Shown: in pieces, positions 1 through 4,390 of the stretch
Position numbering within the stretch: the stretch's first letter is position 1
How the letters are laid out: every line of letters starts with the position of its first letter
Origin: CAZPCZ01 sp964585225
GTDB lineage: Bacteria; Patescibacteriota; Patescibacteriia; JACPHY01
Assembly (NCBI GenBank): GCA_964585225.1
Contig: CAZPCZ010000068.1
Location: 1 to 7,580, forward strand
Length of the DNA: 7,580 bases
Reading direction: 5' to 3'
Notes under the pieces: model-generated
The model's input: the letters and a program-made list of their open reading frames with translations, nothing else
What the model was told of the DNA's origin: nothing
Databases searched by the model: none
Program-made: the position numbers and the translations under genes

Positions 1-593
1 AACCGAAGAACGATATGGAGGCGCACACGGCGCACCTATTGCTGACGTGGTTCCTCCTCGGCTTCGCGCTCTTCACGCTCGTACGGACGAAATTCGACTG
101 GTACCTCCTCCCGCTCTATCCGGCGACGATTATGCTCACCGTTCCGTTCCTCACCGCTGCAGCGCGCTTCATTGCCCGCGAGTACACGGTGCGCCGTCGG
201 CCGTTCCTCGGGCGTACGCTATCGATCGGTATGATGGTGTTCATCATCGGCTCCGGCCTCGCGGTCACCGCTCGGCATCTCCTCAAGAGCGAACCCCCGA
301 ACCCGTTCGCGCCGATCGCGGCAGTCATCCACGAAACTGGCGGCACGCTCGTGAGCTACGACCTCGACTACAAGCAGCACCCCGCGGGGTACTTCATCCT
401 GCGGACCACGCTCTCCGGCGATGTTCGCGTCCTCGACGGACAACAAGATGTCACTCGAACGCTCTCCATGCTCCGCGAACGCACGCGTGGGTTCCTCCTC
501 ACTCAACGAGAAACGGAGCTCCCGGAGGAGCTCCGCCAGATGGTCAGCGACCCGCGCACGTTTGACGATTTCACGCTGTGGGAGCGACGGTGA
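1..593 (+). CDS. GT39/ArnT-like membrane glycosyltransferase, C-terminal part (5' truncated by window edge)
   Basis: The reading frame is open to the left edge (first complete codon at 3, reading PKND before the Met at 15), so this is the 3' end of a longer gene and the Met at 15 is internal. About 196 residues are visible. Counting from that Met, hydrophobic segments lie at about 5-25, 30-50 and 67-86, followed by a soluble tail of about 100 residues. The stretch VRTKFDWYLLPLYPA resembles the signature TKxxWYxLPLYPA of the GT39/ArnT/PMT superfamily, which uses polyprenyl-phosphate sugars to glycosylate lipids or proteins on the outer face of the membrane. The catalytic N-terminal loops are outside the window, so donor and acceptor cannot be judged. 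It ends four bases before the stop of the convergent LAB_N gene, leaving no room for a terminator between them. The family call is fairly sure; the specific substrate is unknown. Confidence 0.8.
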   Translation, partial: PKNDMEAHTAHLLLTWFLLGFALFTLVRTKFDWYLLPLYPATIMLTVPFLTAAARFIAREYTVRRRPFLGRTLSIGMMVFIIGSGLAVTARHLLKSEPPNPFAPIAAVIHETGGTLVSYDLDYKQHPAGYFILRTTLSGDVRVLDGQQDVTRTLSMLRERTRGFLLTQRETELPEELRQMVSDPRTFDDFTLWERR

Positions 594-597
594 GCAG

Positions 598-921
598 TCA
601 CGCCGCCTCGCGCTCCGCGTCCGCGAGCTCCCGCCGATGCTCCCCACGATGGTGAAAGTACGTATTCCGAGCGTAGATCACGAGCGCGAGCGCGGACCCC
701 GCAATGAACACGGGGTCCTTGCGCACGATCGAGTAGATCAGAATCAGCACGCCGCCGACGAGCGAGAACCACCAGAATGTGCCGGGGATGACCACGCGTC
801 GGGCGCGCTCGGTCGCCCACCATTGCACGGCGAACCGGCCGAAGAAGAACGCCTGGGCGATGAACCCGAACCACACCCAGAAGTCCCAGGATCGGATGTA
901 CGTGATCGCGGCGTCGAGCAT
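598..921 (-). CDS. LAB_N-domain small membrane protein (lipid-A-disaccharide synthase N-terminal domain-like)
   Basis: A 107-residue protein with three predicted membrane helices at about 14-33, 47-66 and 69-89. The run RFAVQWWATE, then P46 with FWWFS, then VRKDPVFIAG and YARN near the end match the LAB_N domain (PF07578), a PQ-loop/MtN3-related fold often found as a stand-alone protein beside polyprenyl-phosphate glycosyltransferases. Despite the family name it does not imply lipid A synthesis. A role in moving or presenting lipid-linked sugars is inference. Start choice: a GTG at 951 would add ten non-conserved residues and bury the divergent plus-strand promoter in coding sequence, so the ATG at 921 is preferred, although its upstream AAGGT is too close to be a good ribosome site. 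A weak minus-strand promoter, TTTACC-18-TACATT (981 to 952), would give a leader of about 25-30 nt for this start. The charged C-terminal tail (HHRGEHRRELADAEREAA) is probably cytoplasmic. Confidence 0.82.
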   Translation of the reverse strand: MLDAAITYIRSWDFWVWFGFIAQAFFFGRFAVQWWATERARRVVIPGTFWWFSLVGGVLILIYSIVRKDPVFIAGSALALVIYARNTYFHHRGEHRRELADAEREAA

Positions 922-924
922 ACC

Positions 925-954
925 TTGACACGTCGCATTCGCTGTGTACACAAT
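925..954 (+). promoter_or_regulatory. Sigma70-type promoter for the cupin gene
   Basis: A perfect TTGACA (925-930) is followed after 18 bp by CACAAT (949-954), four of six matches to the -10 consensus. Transcription would start near 961, giving a leader of about 23 nt that carries the strong GAGGAGG ribosome site (971-977) before the GTG at 984. It lies in the divergent gap upstream of the LAB_N gene. Confidence 0.55.
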
Positions 955-983
955 GTACTGTACCCTCAGCGAGGAGGTAAACA

Positions 984-1352
984 GTGAGGATCTTTCCGGT
1001 AGCGGACCGCCACAGCGACGAACGCCGTGACCTCACGGCATTCCGTCCGCCTTCGGAATTCCCGAGGGCGGCAGAGGCGAAGGTGCTCGTCACGAAGCGG
1101 GCGGGGGTCCGGTTAGGGAACCACTCCCACCCACACTTCGAGGGATTCTTCCTCGTGGCGGGATCCTGCATCGTCCGGACGTGGACGCCGACCGGGGGCA
1201 CGCAGGAGCAGTCGCTCAGCGCACCGGTCATGTTCATGTTCGAGCCGAACGAGGAACACGTCCTCACCTGCTCGGAGGGAATGGTGATCGTCGGGTACAT
1301 GCCGGTCACCTTCGAGGAGGAACGGAACATCCCCGCGCAACACCTCTCCTGA
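984..1352 (+). CDS. Small single-domain cupin protein
   Basis: A 122-residue protein starting at GTG, chosen because GAGGAGG ends six bases upstream. The central region fits the first cupin metal-binding motif: G45, then H47, H49 and H51, then E53, then G60 (GNHSHPHFEGFFLVAG). A weaker second motif follows with P88 and H92 in FEPNEEHV. Most cupins bind a divalent metal through such His/Glu residues. The family spans enzymes such as sugar isomerases and epimerases as well as binding proteins, and nothing here fixes the reaction. Its place among glycosyltransferase genes makes a sugar-nucleotide or polysaccharide role plausible but unproven; a WxcM/FdtA-like sugar isomerase is one alternative. 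It appears to be a single-gene transcript, with its own promoter upstream and an 11-bp hairpin beyond its stop. The first 30 residues are charged and not recognisable. Confidence 0.7.
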   Translation: MRIFPVADRHSDERRDLTAFRPPSEFPRAAEAKVLVTKRAGVRLGNHSHPHFEGFFLVAGSCIVRTWTPTGGTQEQSLSAPVMFMFEPNEEHVLTCSEGMVIVGYMPVTFEEERNIPAQHLS

Positions 1353-1370
1353 CCGCACCATCCTCGACAC

Positions 1371-1399
1371 GATCCGCCAGGCCATCCGCCTGGCGGATC
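1371..1399. repeat. Perfect 11-bp inverted repeat between convergent genes
   Basis: GATCCGCCAGG (1371-1381) and CCTGGCGGATC (1389-1399) are perfect inverted arms around a 7-base loop. They sit in the 54-bp gap between the stop of the cupin gene and the stop of the GT2 gene. No T-tract follows on either strand, so it is a poor intrinsic terminator by sequence. It may be a dispersed palindromic repeat, or act as a bidirectional 3'-end stabiliser. Confidence 0.7.
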
Positions 1400-1406
1400 A
1401 TTGCTG

Positions 1407-2483
1407 TCACGGCGATCGACGCACCTCCGCAATCGGGAGTGTGTCGGAACGCTCCCGTCCCGCGACGACGAGGTCGGCGAGGAATCCGGTGGAGAAAAAC
1501 TGGACGCCAACGAGGATGAGCAGCACGCCGAGCAACAAGAGCGGACGGTCCCCAATTTTCTGACCGGACAACCAGAGGACGGTGAGGTACGCATTGATCG
1601 TGAACCCGATGAGGAGGAGCACGCCGCCGATCGCGCCGAAAAAGTGGAGCGGTCGGCTGCGGAAGCGGCGGAGAAACGTGATCGTCAGGAGGTCGAAGAA
1701 CCCTCGGAGCGTCCGACGGAGTCCGGTTCGGCCGTACTTCGACACCCCGAACCGCCGCGGACGGTGACGAATGGGTACCTCGGTGACGCGGAACCCGGCC
1801 ATCGCCGCGAGCGTCGGGATCATGCGGTAGAGATCACCGCGCAGGTGGAGCGCGTCGGCGACCTCCCGTCGGAGGACGCGCATTCCGCAGTTCTGATCAT
1901 GAAGCCGTGTCCCGCACATCCATCCGAGGACCGCGTTGAAACACCGCGAGGACCACACCTTCACGCCGGGGTCCTGCCGCTCGTACTTCCAGCCGACAAC
2001 GAGGTCAGATGCGCATTGCGAATCACGATACGAATCCTGCGAATCTTTCGAATCATACAAATTCGTACGATTCGTGAGATTCGAAGATTCGGTCGCATTC
2101 GTCATTCGTAACCTCCCGAGGAGTTTCGGGAGCTCCTTGGGATCATCCTGAAGATCCGCGTCGAGCGTCGCGATGACCTCGCCACGCGCCACACGGAAAC
2201 CGGCGGCATACGCGATGGACTTCCCAGAGTTCCGACGTAGGCGCACGAGCACTACCCGTGGATCTTTCACCGCGAGCTCTGCGAGCACCTCCCATGAGCG
2301 ATCGGTTGATCCATCGTCGACGAAAACGAACTCGAGGGAATTGCCCTCCCCCTCTCTCTCCCCCTCCAGAATGGAGGGGGAGAAATTGCCGGAGCGCTGG
2401 TACGCGAACGCCCAGTGGATCTCCGCATGGAGCTCCTGGAGAGAAGAAACCTCATTAAATACTGGAATAACAATAGACAACAT
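1407..2483 (-). CDS. Polyprenyl-phosphate GT2 glycosyltransferase (DPM1-like) with two repeat-derived inserts
   Basis: A 358-residue GT-A enzyme of family 2. It begins MLSIVIPVFNE and carries VDDGSTD (55-61), NSGKSIAYAAGF (85-96), the metal-binding DADLQDDP (108-115), DQNCGMRVL (197-204) and RRFGVSKY (243-250). Two C-terminal membrane helices follow at about 279-303 and 313-341. This layout is that of dolichyl/undecaprenyl-phosphate mannose or glucose synthases, which transfer a sugar from a nucleotide donor to a polyprenyl phosphate at the cytoplasmic face. Family members of this layout are about 300-315 residues. The excess comes from two low-complexity inserts at about 30-49 and 126-157, both encoded by repeat DNA and both in frame; the catalytic motifs flank them intact. 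There is no Shine-Dalgarno before the ATG at 2483, where a third repeat ends. The first dozen codons are AT-rich compared with the rest. Family certain, substrate unknown. Confidence 0.9.
   Translation of the reverse strand: MLSIVIPVFNEVSSLQELHAEIHWAFAYQRSGNFSPSILEGEREGEGNSLEFVFVDDGSTDRSWEVLAELAVKDPRVVLVRLRRNSGKSIAYAAGFRVARGEVIATLDADLQDDPKELPKLLGRLRMTNATESSNLTNRTNLYDSKDSQDSYRDSQCASDLVVGWKYERQDPGVKVWSSRCFNAVLGWMCGTRLHDQNCGMRVLRREVADALHLRGDLYRMIPTLAAMAGFRVTEVPIRHRPRRFGVSKYGRTGLRRTLRGFFDLLTITFLRRFRSRPLHFFGAIGGVLLLIGFTINAYLTVLWLSGQKIGDRPLLLLGVLLILVGVQFFSTGFLADLVVAGRERSDTLPIAEVRRSP
2019..2108. repeat. CGAATC/GATTCG short-period repeat array inside the GT2 gene
   Basis: CGAATC occurs at 2019, 2031, 2040 and 2049, and its inverse as GATTCG at 2069, 2078 and 2086, with bare ATTCG at 2061, 2097 and 2104. 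Spacing is mostly 9 bases, so the array keeps reading frame. Because orientation flips at the centre, the halves can fold into a long imperfect hairpin with 6-bp stems and 3-base internal loops. It encodes about residues 126-155 of the glycosyltransferase, a polar Asn/Ser/Asp/Thr-rich stretch. Confidence 0.85.
2357..2383. repeat. C-rich/G-rich palindromic repeat inside the GT2 gene
   Basis: A perfect 12-bp inverted repeat, TCTCCCCCTCCA (2357-2368) and TGGAGGGGGAGA (2372-2383), with a 3-base loop. It is coding, read as residues about 34-42 of the glycosyltransferase within a low-complexity patch (30-49) of the N-terminal half. A related hairpin with the same arm sequence stands downstream of rpoC at 4769-4797, which supports a dispersed repeat family. 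Confidence 0.82.
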
Positions 2484-2538
2484 GGGGAGGCTTGCCCGCC
2501 GAAGCCTTGGCGAAGGCGGGAATCACGATGGAGAGCAT
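2455..2538 (-). pseudogene. Orphan GT2 gene start fused to a repeat (27-codon frame)
   Basis: The ATG at 2538 begins MLSIVIPA, the same seven first residues as the glycosyltransferase starting 55 bases downstream, but with different synonymous codons at six of the seven positions after or including Leu to Pro except one Ile. A GGAGA lies just upstream of this ATG, whereas the downstream ATG has none. After IPA the frame runs through the palindromic repeat at 2495-2520 (FAKASAGKPP), is out of frame with the intact gene, and stops 29 bases inside it. It could be the broken 5' end of a paralogue, the gene's former start, or a translated leader whose termination couples to the downstream start. 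Which of these is right cannot be decided from the window. Confidence 0.5.
2495..2520. repeat. CCCGCC...GGCGGG palindromic repeat at the GT2 start
   Basis: CCCGCC (2495-2500) pairs with GGCGGG (2515-2520). Inside lie facing GAA/GAA trinucleotides, a 3-bp GCC/GGC stem and a TT loop. The element ends 11 bases upstream of the glycosyltransferase ATG and occupies where its ribosome site would be. The minus-strand translation (FAKASAGK in one frame) resembles peptide artefacts seen in proteins of Patescibacteria genomes, recalled from general knowledge and not verified here. Confidence 0.75.
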
Positions 2539-2584
2539 GCGTCTCCAGCGTGCCGTGTCCCACGTCGCCTGACAATCGCGCGCG

Positions 2585-2625
2585 AGGAGCCCCCCGATGG
2601 CCATCGGAGGGCTCCTTTCCATTTC
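2585..2625 (+). terminator. Orphan intrinsic terminator-like hairpin
   Basis: A 16-bp stem with one mismatch, 2585-2600 against 2601-2616, is followed on the plus strand by TTTCCATTTCTT. It shares the GGAGCCC...GGGCTCCTTTCC framework of the terminator at 4663-4700. No plus-strand gene precedes it: the nearest upstream gene is the minus-strand glycosyltransferase. It lies just past the stop of the minus-strand hepT gene, where the T-rich side is on the wrong strand. It may be a remnant of a lost plus-strand gene or end an unseen RNA. Confidence 0.55.
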
Positions 2626-2629
2626 TTCC

Positions 2630-2950
2630 TCATGACGTGAGCGCTCGTCGGAGCTGGACGATGTCTTCCCTCGCCGTCTTCCACACCGCTTCGAGGTCCA
2701 CCCCGAAGTACTCGTGGATGAGCTTGCTCCGCATGCCGACGATATCGCGCCATGGGATATCGGCGTGCTGCGCTCGATAGCCATCCGAGATATTCCTGGC
2801 CGCCTCGCCAATGATTTCAATTTGTCGGATCACCGCACTCTGGATGAGTAGGTCTTCCGTAAAACGTGCGTAGTCCACGTCGTCGAGGAATGACTCGATC
2901 GCAGTAATCGCGTCGAGGACATGATGGACGTACACCTCATCGTACGCCAT
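2630..2950 (-). CDS. hepT: HepT-family toxin (DUF86, HEPN RNase-like)
   Basis: A 106-residue all-alpha HEPN protein. It carries the family's RX4HXY signature as R74-SKLI-H79-E-Y81, preceded by the usual helix IRQIEIIGEAARNIS (41-55). Known HepT proteins are toxins with a HEPN fold, reported as RNases; in the HepT/MntA type VII system the antitoxin adenylylates the Tyr of this motif. The start at 2950 gives the usual family length (about 105-115 residues) and overlaps the end of the antitoxin gene by 14 bases, implying translational coupling. A GTG at 2977 would add nine unconserved residues with GGGAGG too close to it. The signature residues are all intact, so the toxin is probably active. 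No mutation or insertion is visible. Confidence 0.9.
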   Translation of the reverse strand: MAYDEVYVHHVLDAITAIESFLDDVDYARFTEDLLIQSAVIRQIEIIGEAARNISDGYRAQHADIPWRDIVGMRSKLIHEYFGVDLEAVWKTAREDIVQLRRALTS

Positions 2951-3218
2951 AGAAGACCCGGAGATCCCGGAGTACACCCTCCCGAATGTACGGGCTCAGC
3001 GATGCTTCGGTGACCAGATCCACCTCGCGTCCGAGCGCGGATGAAAGCTCGCGCTCGAGTCGTACGATGTCGAGGAGCGATTTTGGTTTCTCAAACTTGA
3101 TGAGGATGTCCACGTCACTCCCCGGACGCTCCTCCCCACGCGCAACCGAACCGAAGACGCCTGCATACGCGACGTCATGCTCCTCAAGCATTGGGTTGAG
3201 CTGTTCGAACTGCTCCAT
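2937..3218 (-). CDS. mntA: MntA-type minimal nucleotidyltransferase antitoxin
   Basis: A 93-residue protein of the minimal nucleotidyltransferase fold. The motif GSX10DXD is present: G23-S24 in FGSVARGE, then D35 and D37 in SDVDILI. The third acidic residue is D67 in REVDLVT. In characterised pairs this enzyme uses ATP to add AMP to the tyrosine of its partner HepT, silencing it. It is the first gene of a two-gene operon; its stop overlaps the hepT start. There is no Shine-Dalgarno sequence, and the ATG is nine bases beyond a TAGGAT -10 box, so the mRNA is probably leaderless or nearly so. The operon faces away from the small gene at 3341. All catalytic acids are kept, so it should be active. 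Confidence 0.9.
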   Translation of the reverse strand: MEQFEQLNPMLEEHDVAYAGVFGSVARGEERPGSDVDILIKFEKPKSLLDIVRLERELSSALGREVDLVTEASLSPYIREGVLRDLRVFYGVR

Positions 3219-3227
3219 ACACTCTTT

Positions 3228-3256
3228 ATCCTACGCGCCCGGAGGGCGCTTGACAA
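3228..3256 (-). promoter_or_regulatory. Promoter of the mntA-hepT operon, -35 shared with the divergent gene
   Basis: On the minus strand TTGTCA (3256-3251) and TAGGAT (3233-3228) are separated by exactly 17 bp. The -10 ends nine bases before the mntA ATG (3218), predicting a leaderless transcript. The -35 overlaps the opposite-strand -35 TTGACA (3250-3255) by five bases, so both polymerases would compete for the same site. The spacer holds the inverted repeat GCGCCC/GGGCGC (3235-3240 and 3245-3250), a possible operator. Confidence 0.62.
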
Positions 3257-3278
3257 CCGAGGGGTGAGGTGGTAGAGT
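3250..3278 (+). promoter_or_regulatory. Promoter of the small unknown gene at 3341
   Basis: TTGACA (3250-3255), 17-bp spacer, TAGAGT (3273-3278). Transcription from about 3285 would give a leader of roughly 55 nt with AAGGAG (3328-3333) seven bases before the ATG. The surrounding GCTTGACAACCG is identical to that of the promoter at 4322, and GTGGTA occurs at the same offset. Confidence 0.65.
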
Positions 3279-3340
3279 AGCGGGAGTGGAGCATGCCGCT
3301 CGTTACTATCAACCCACCGCAAGCAAAAAGGAGATACGTC

Positions 3341-3700
3341 ATGGCAAAAGTGATTCCCGTCGCCGCAGTGCACCGCTGCGGACTCTACGATTCGGTGACC
3401 GGCAAGAGCTGCGTGACCGAGAAGGTCGTGGACATGACCGATGACTGCAGGGGGGCAAGCGCGATGGAGCGGTGCCTCGTGCTCTTCACCCGGGATCACC
3501 GCGGTCGCATCGCCCAGCTCGTTCGTTCCTACGAGGGGGAAGAGTGTGAGGGTGTGAAGATCCATTTCTACCTGGGCAAACTCGACGCTGAGATGCGCGC
3601 CACCTCACTCAACGACACCTTCGGCGTGTGGGCGCGCGAGCTCGGCCTCGAGAAGTCGGCGCTGAGGTCCCTCATCGAAGCGCACGCACCCGTCGCCTGA
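3341..3700 (+). CDS. Small Cys-containing protein of unknown function
   Basis: A 119-residue protein I do not recognise. The start at 3341 is preferred because AAGGAG lies at the right distance; an in-frame ATG at 3293 would leave only a leader of a few bases. It has no signal peptide or membrane helix. Five cysteines (13, 24, 36, 45, 69) fall mostly in the N-terminal half, without a CxxC pair. The middle (MERCLVLFTRDHRGRIAQLV, 42-61) looks like a beta-rich core, and the C-terminal part (about 93-115) looks helical. It is a single-gene transcript with its own promoter and terminator, divergent from the MntA/HepT operon. By position it could be a partner or regulator of that module, or merely a neighbour. 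There is no visible helix-turn-helix to support a repressor role. Confidence 0.75.
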   Translation: MAKVIPVAAVHRCGLYDSVTGKSCVTEKVVDMTDDCRGASAMERCLVLFTRDHRGRIAQLVRSYEGEECEGVKIHFYLGKLDAEMRATSLNDTFGVWARELGLEKSALRSLIEAHAPVA

Positions 3701-3750
3701 GCACCCGACTGCGGAGGTGATGGGTGTACGACGAGCAATCCGGAGACGCT

Positions 3751-3790
3751 GGAGCCCTCTGAGAACATCGGGGGGCTCCGTTCTATTTTA
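3751..3790 (+). terminator. Intrinsic terminator of the gene at 3341
   Basis: A 12-bp stem (3751-3762 with 3768-3779, including two G-U pairs) with a 5-base loop is followed by GTTCTATTTTA. The outer stem GGAGCCC/GGGCTCC matches the terminator at 4663. It stands between the stop of the plus-strand gene and the stop of the RelE-like gene, and works best on the plus strand. Confidence 0.78.
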
Positions 3791-3800
3791 GAATTTCCTT

Positions 3801-4065
3801 CTACCGATGTCGGTAAACCTCGCTCCGATGGTCAATGATATGCACGACGATTCGCCCCTCGTCGTACTGAATTTCGTAGACGACCCTCCAGTCGCCTACC
3901 CGGAGTTTGTAGAGGCCAGGGTACTCGCCGCCAAGCACCTGAGGTGCCTGCTCCTCAAAATGCTCGCGGAACCAGTGCACGCGCTCGACGATGCGCCGCG
4001 CTACCTCAGGACTCAACCGCCGGAGATCGCGCCGAGCATCCTCCGAGTATACGGCGGCCGTACAC
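3801..4065 (-). CDS. RelE/ParE-family toxin, start lost by an apparent one-base frameshift
   Basis: The frame from 4052 down to 3801 encodes about 83 residues (VYSEDARRDLRRLSPEV and onward) with the RelE/ParE core: LYKLRVGDWRVVYEI, then a terminal IIDHRSEVYRHR. Family members cleave mRNA at the ribosome or poison gyrase; which applies here is not clear. No ATG, GTG or TTG exists in this frame just upstream of the conserved part. The nearest upstream starts are GTGs over 220 bases away, inside the antitoxin's start region, and a TTG within would delete the first strand and half a helix. A GTG at 4065 in another frame, with one extra C near 4053 removed, would read MYGRVYSEDARRDL, a normal RelE beginning. 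So this is a recent frameshift, a sequencing or assembly error, or a -1 frameshifted fusion with the antitoxin. Coordinates include the candidate GTG. Confidence 0.7.
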
Positions 4066-4291
4066 GGAGGCCGAGATCCTGTATGATCTGGTGCTCCGTG
4101 TACATCCTCCCCCGACGGACGGATTCCCGTGAACGTTCGATCCGTCGCTTCACAGACGATCGCAGCCGCAAACCGGCGTCGGGATCGCCAAGGAGATCTC
4201 GCATCTCCTCGCGGACCGCACAGCGTATGAGTGCGAGTAGGCGCTGATCTCTGCGGGCGGTCGTTCGCAGGCGATGGTTGGTCCTCAACAT
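4013..4291 (-). CDS. RelB-like antitoxin of the RelE-type module
   Basis: A 92-residue basic protein. The middle follows a pattern common in small RelE/ParE partners: AVREEMRDLLGDPDAGLRLR (25-44), then a charged helix, then a C-terminal YTEHQIIQDLGL in place of the usual I-P-x-E-E-V-x-x-x-L-G-L. Such antitoxins wrap the toxin with the C-terminal helix and often repress their own promoter. The ATG at 4291 is chosen because the predicted -10 box ends eight bases upstream; there is no Shine-Dalgarno, so a leaderless mRNA is likely. The last 17 residues after DLGL (RVRPPYTRR and on) are not family-like and overlap the toxin region, consistent with a frame disturbance near 4053. Recognition rests on pattern and on the adjoining toxin. 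Confidence 0.72.
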   Translation of the reverse strand: MLRTNHRLRTTARRDQRLLALIRCAVREEMRDLLGDPDAGLRLRSSVKRRIERSRESVRRGRMYTEHQIIQDLGLRVRPPYTRRMLGAISGG

Positions 4292-4299
4292 ACACCCCC

Positions 4300-4328
4300 A
4301 CCCTACCGCATCGCCCAGTGCTTGACAA
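4300..4328 (-). promoter_or_regulatory. Promoter of the RelB/RelE-type operon, -35 shared with the divergent gene
   Basis: On the minus strand TTGTCA (4328-4323) and TAGGGT (4305-4300) are 17 bp apart, with the antitoxin ATG eight bases beyond. The geometry is the same as at the MntA/HepT promoter, including the -35 overlapped with TTGACA (4322-4327) of the opposite strand. Confidence 0.6.
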
Positions 4329-4350
4329 CCGTGGCGCGGCGTGGTACCAT
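4322..4350 (+). promoter_or_regulatory. Promoter of the small zinc-ribbon gene at 4391
   Basis: TTGACA (4322-4327), 17-bp spacer, TACCAT (4345-4350). A leader of about 34 nt would follow, with GGAGG (4381-4385) five bases before the ATG. It shares GCTTGACAACCG and the GTGGTA at the spacer/-10 junction with the promoter at 3250. Confidence 0.62.
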
Positions 4351-4390
4351 GCGGTGTTGGCCATGAACCCAAGCTCTTTCGGAGGAACCC

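Noticed and set aside
598..921. Evidence for lipid A / LPS biosynthesis
   Set aside because: The protein is only the LAB_N membrane domain; there is no catalytic LpxB part and no other lpx gene here.
503..1594. Long minus-strand frame spanning the LAB_N and cupin genes
   Set aside because: Its product is low-complexity Ser/Arg/Pro-rich, crosses two recognisable genes and a promoter, and matches no family; it is a GC-rich shadow.
2019..2108. CRISPR-like short repeats
   Set aside because: Units are 6 bases with 2-6 base gaps and invert at the centre; there are no spacers of 25-40 bases and no cas genes.
1407..2483. GT2 gene as a pseudogene because of repeat insertions
   Set aside because: Both inserts are in frame, all catalytic motifs and both membrane helices are intact, and there is no internal stop.
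2528..2572. Tiny plus-strand peptide (MESMRLQRAVSHVA) ahead of the orphan terminator
   Set aside because: Fourteen codons with no clear promoter, lying antisense to the duplicated GT2 start; not supportable as a gene.
3293..3340. Upstream ATG (3293) as start of the 119-residue protein
   Set aside because: It would leave only a few bases of leader after the predicted transcription start, while the ATG at 3341 has a well-placed AAGGAG.
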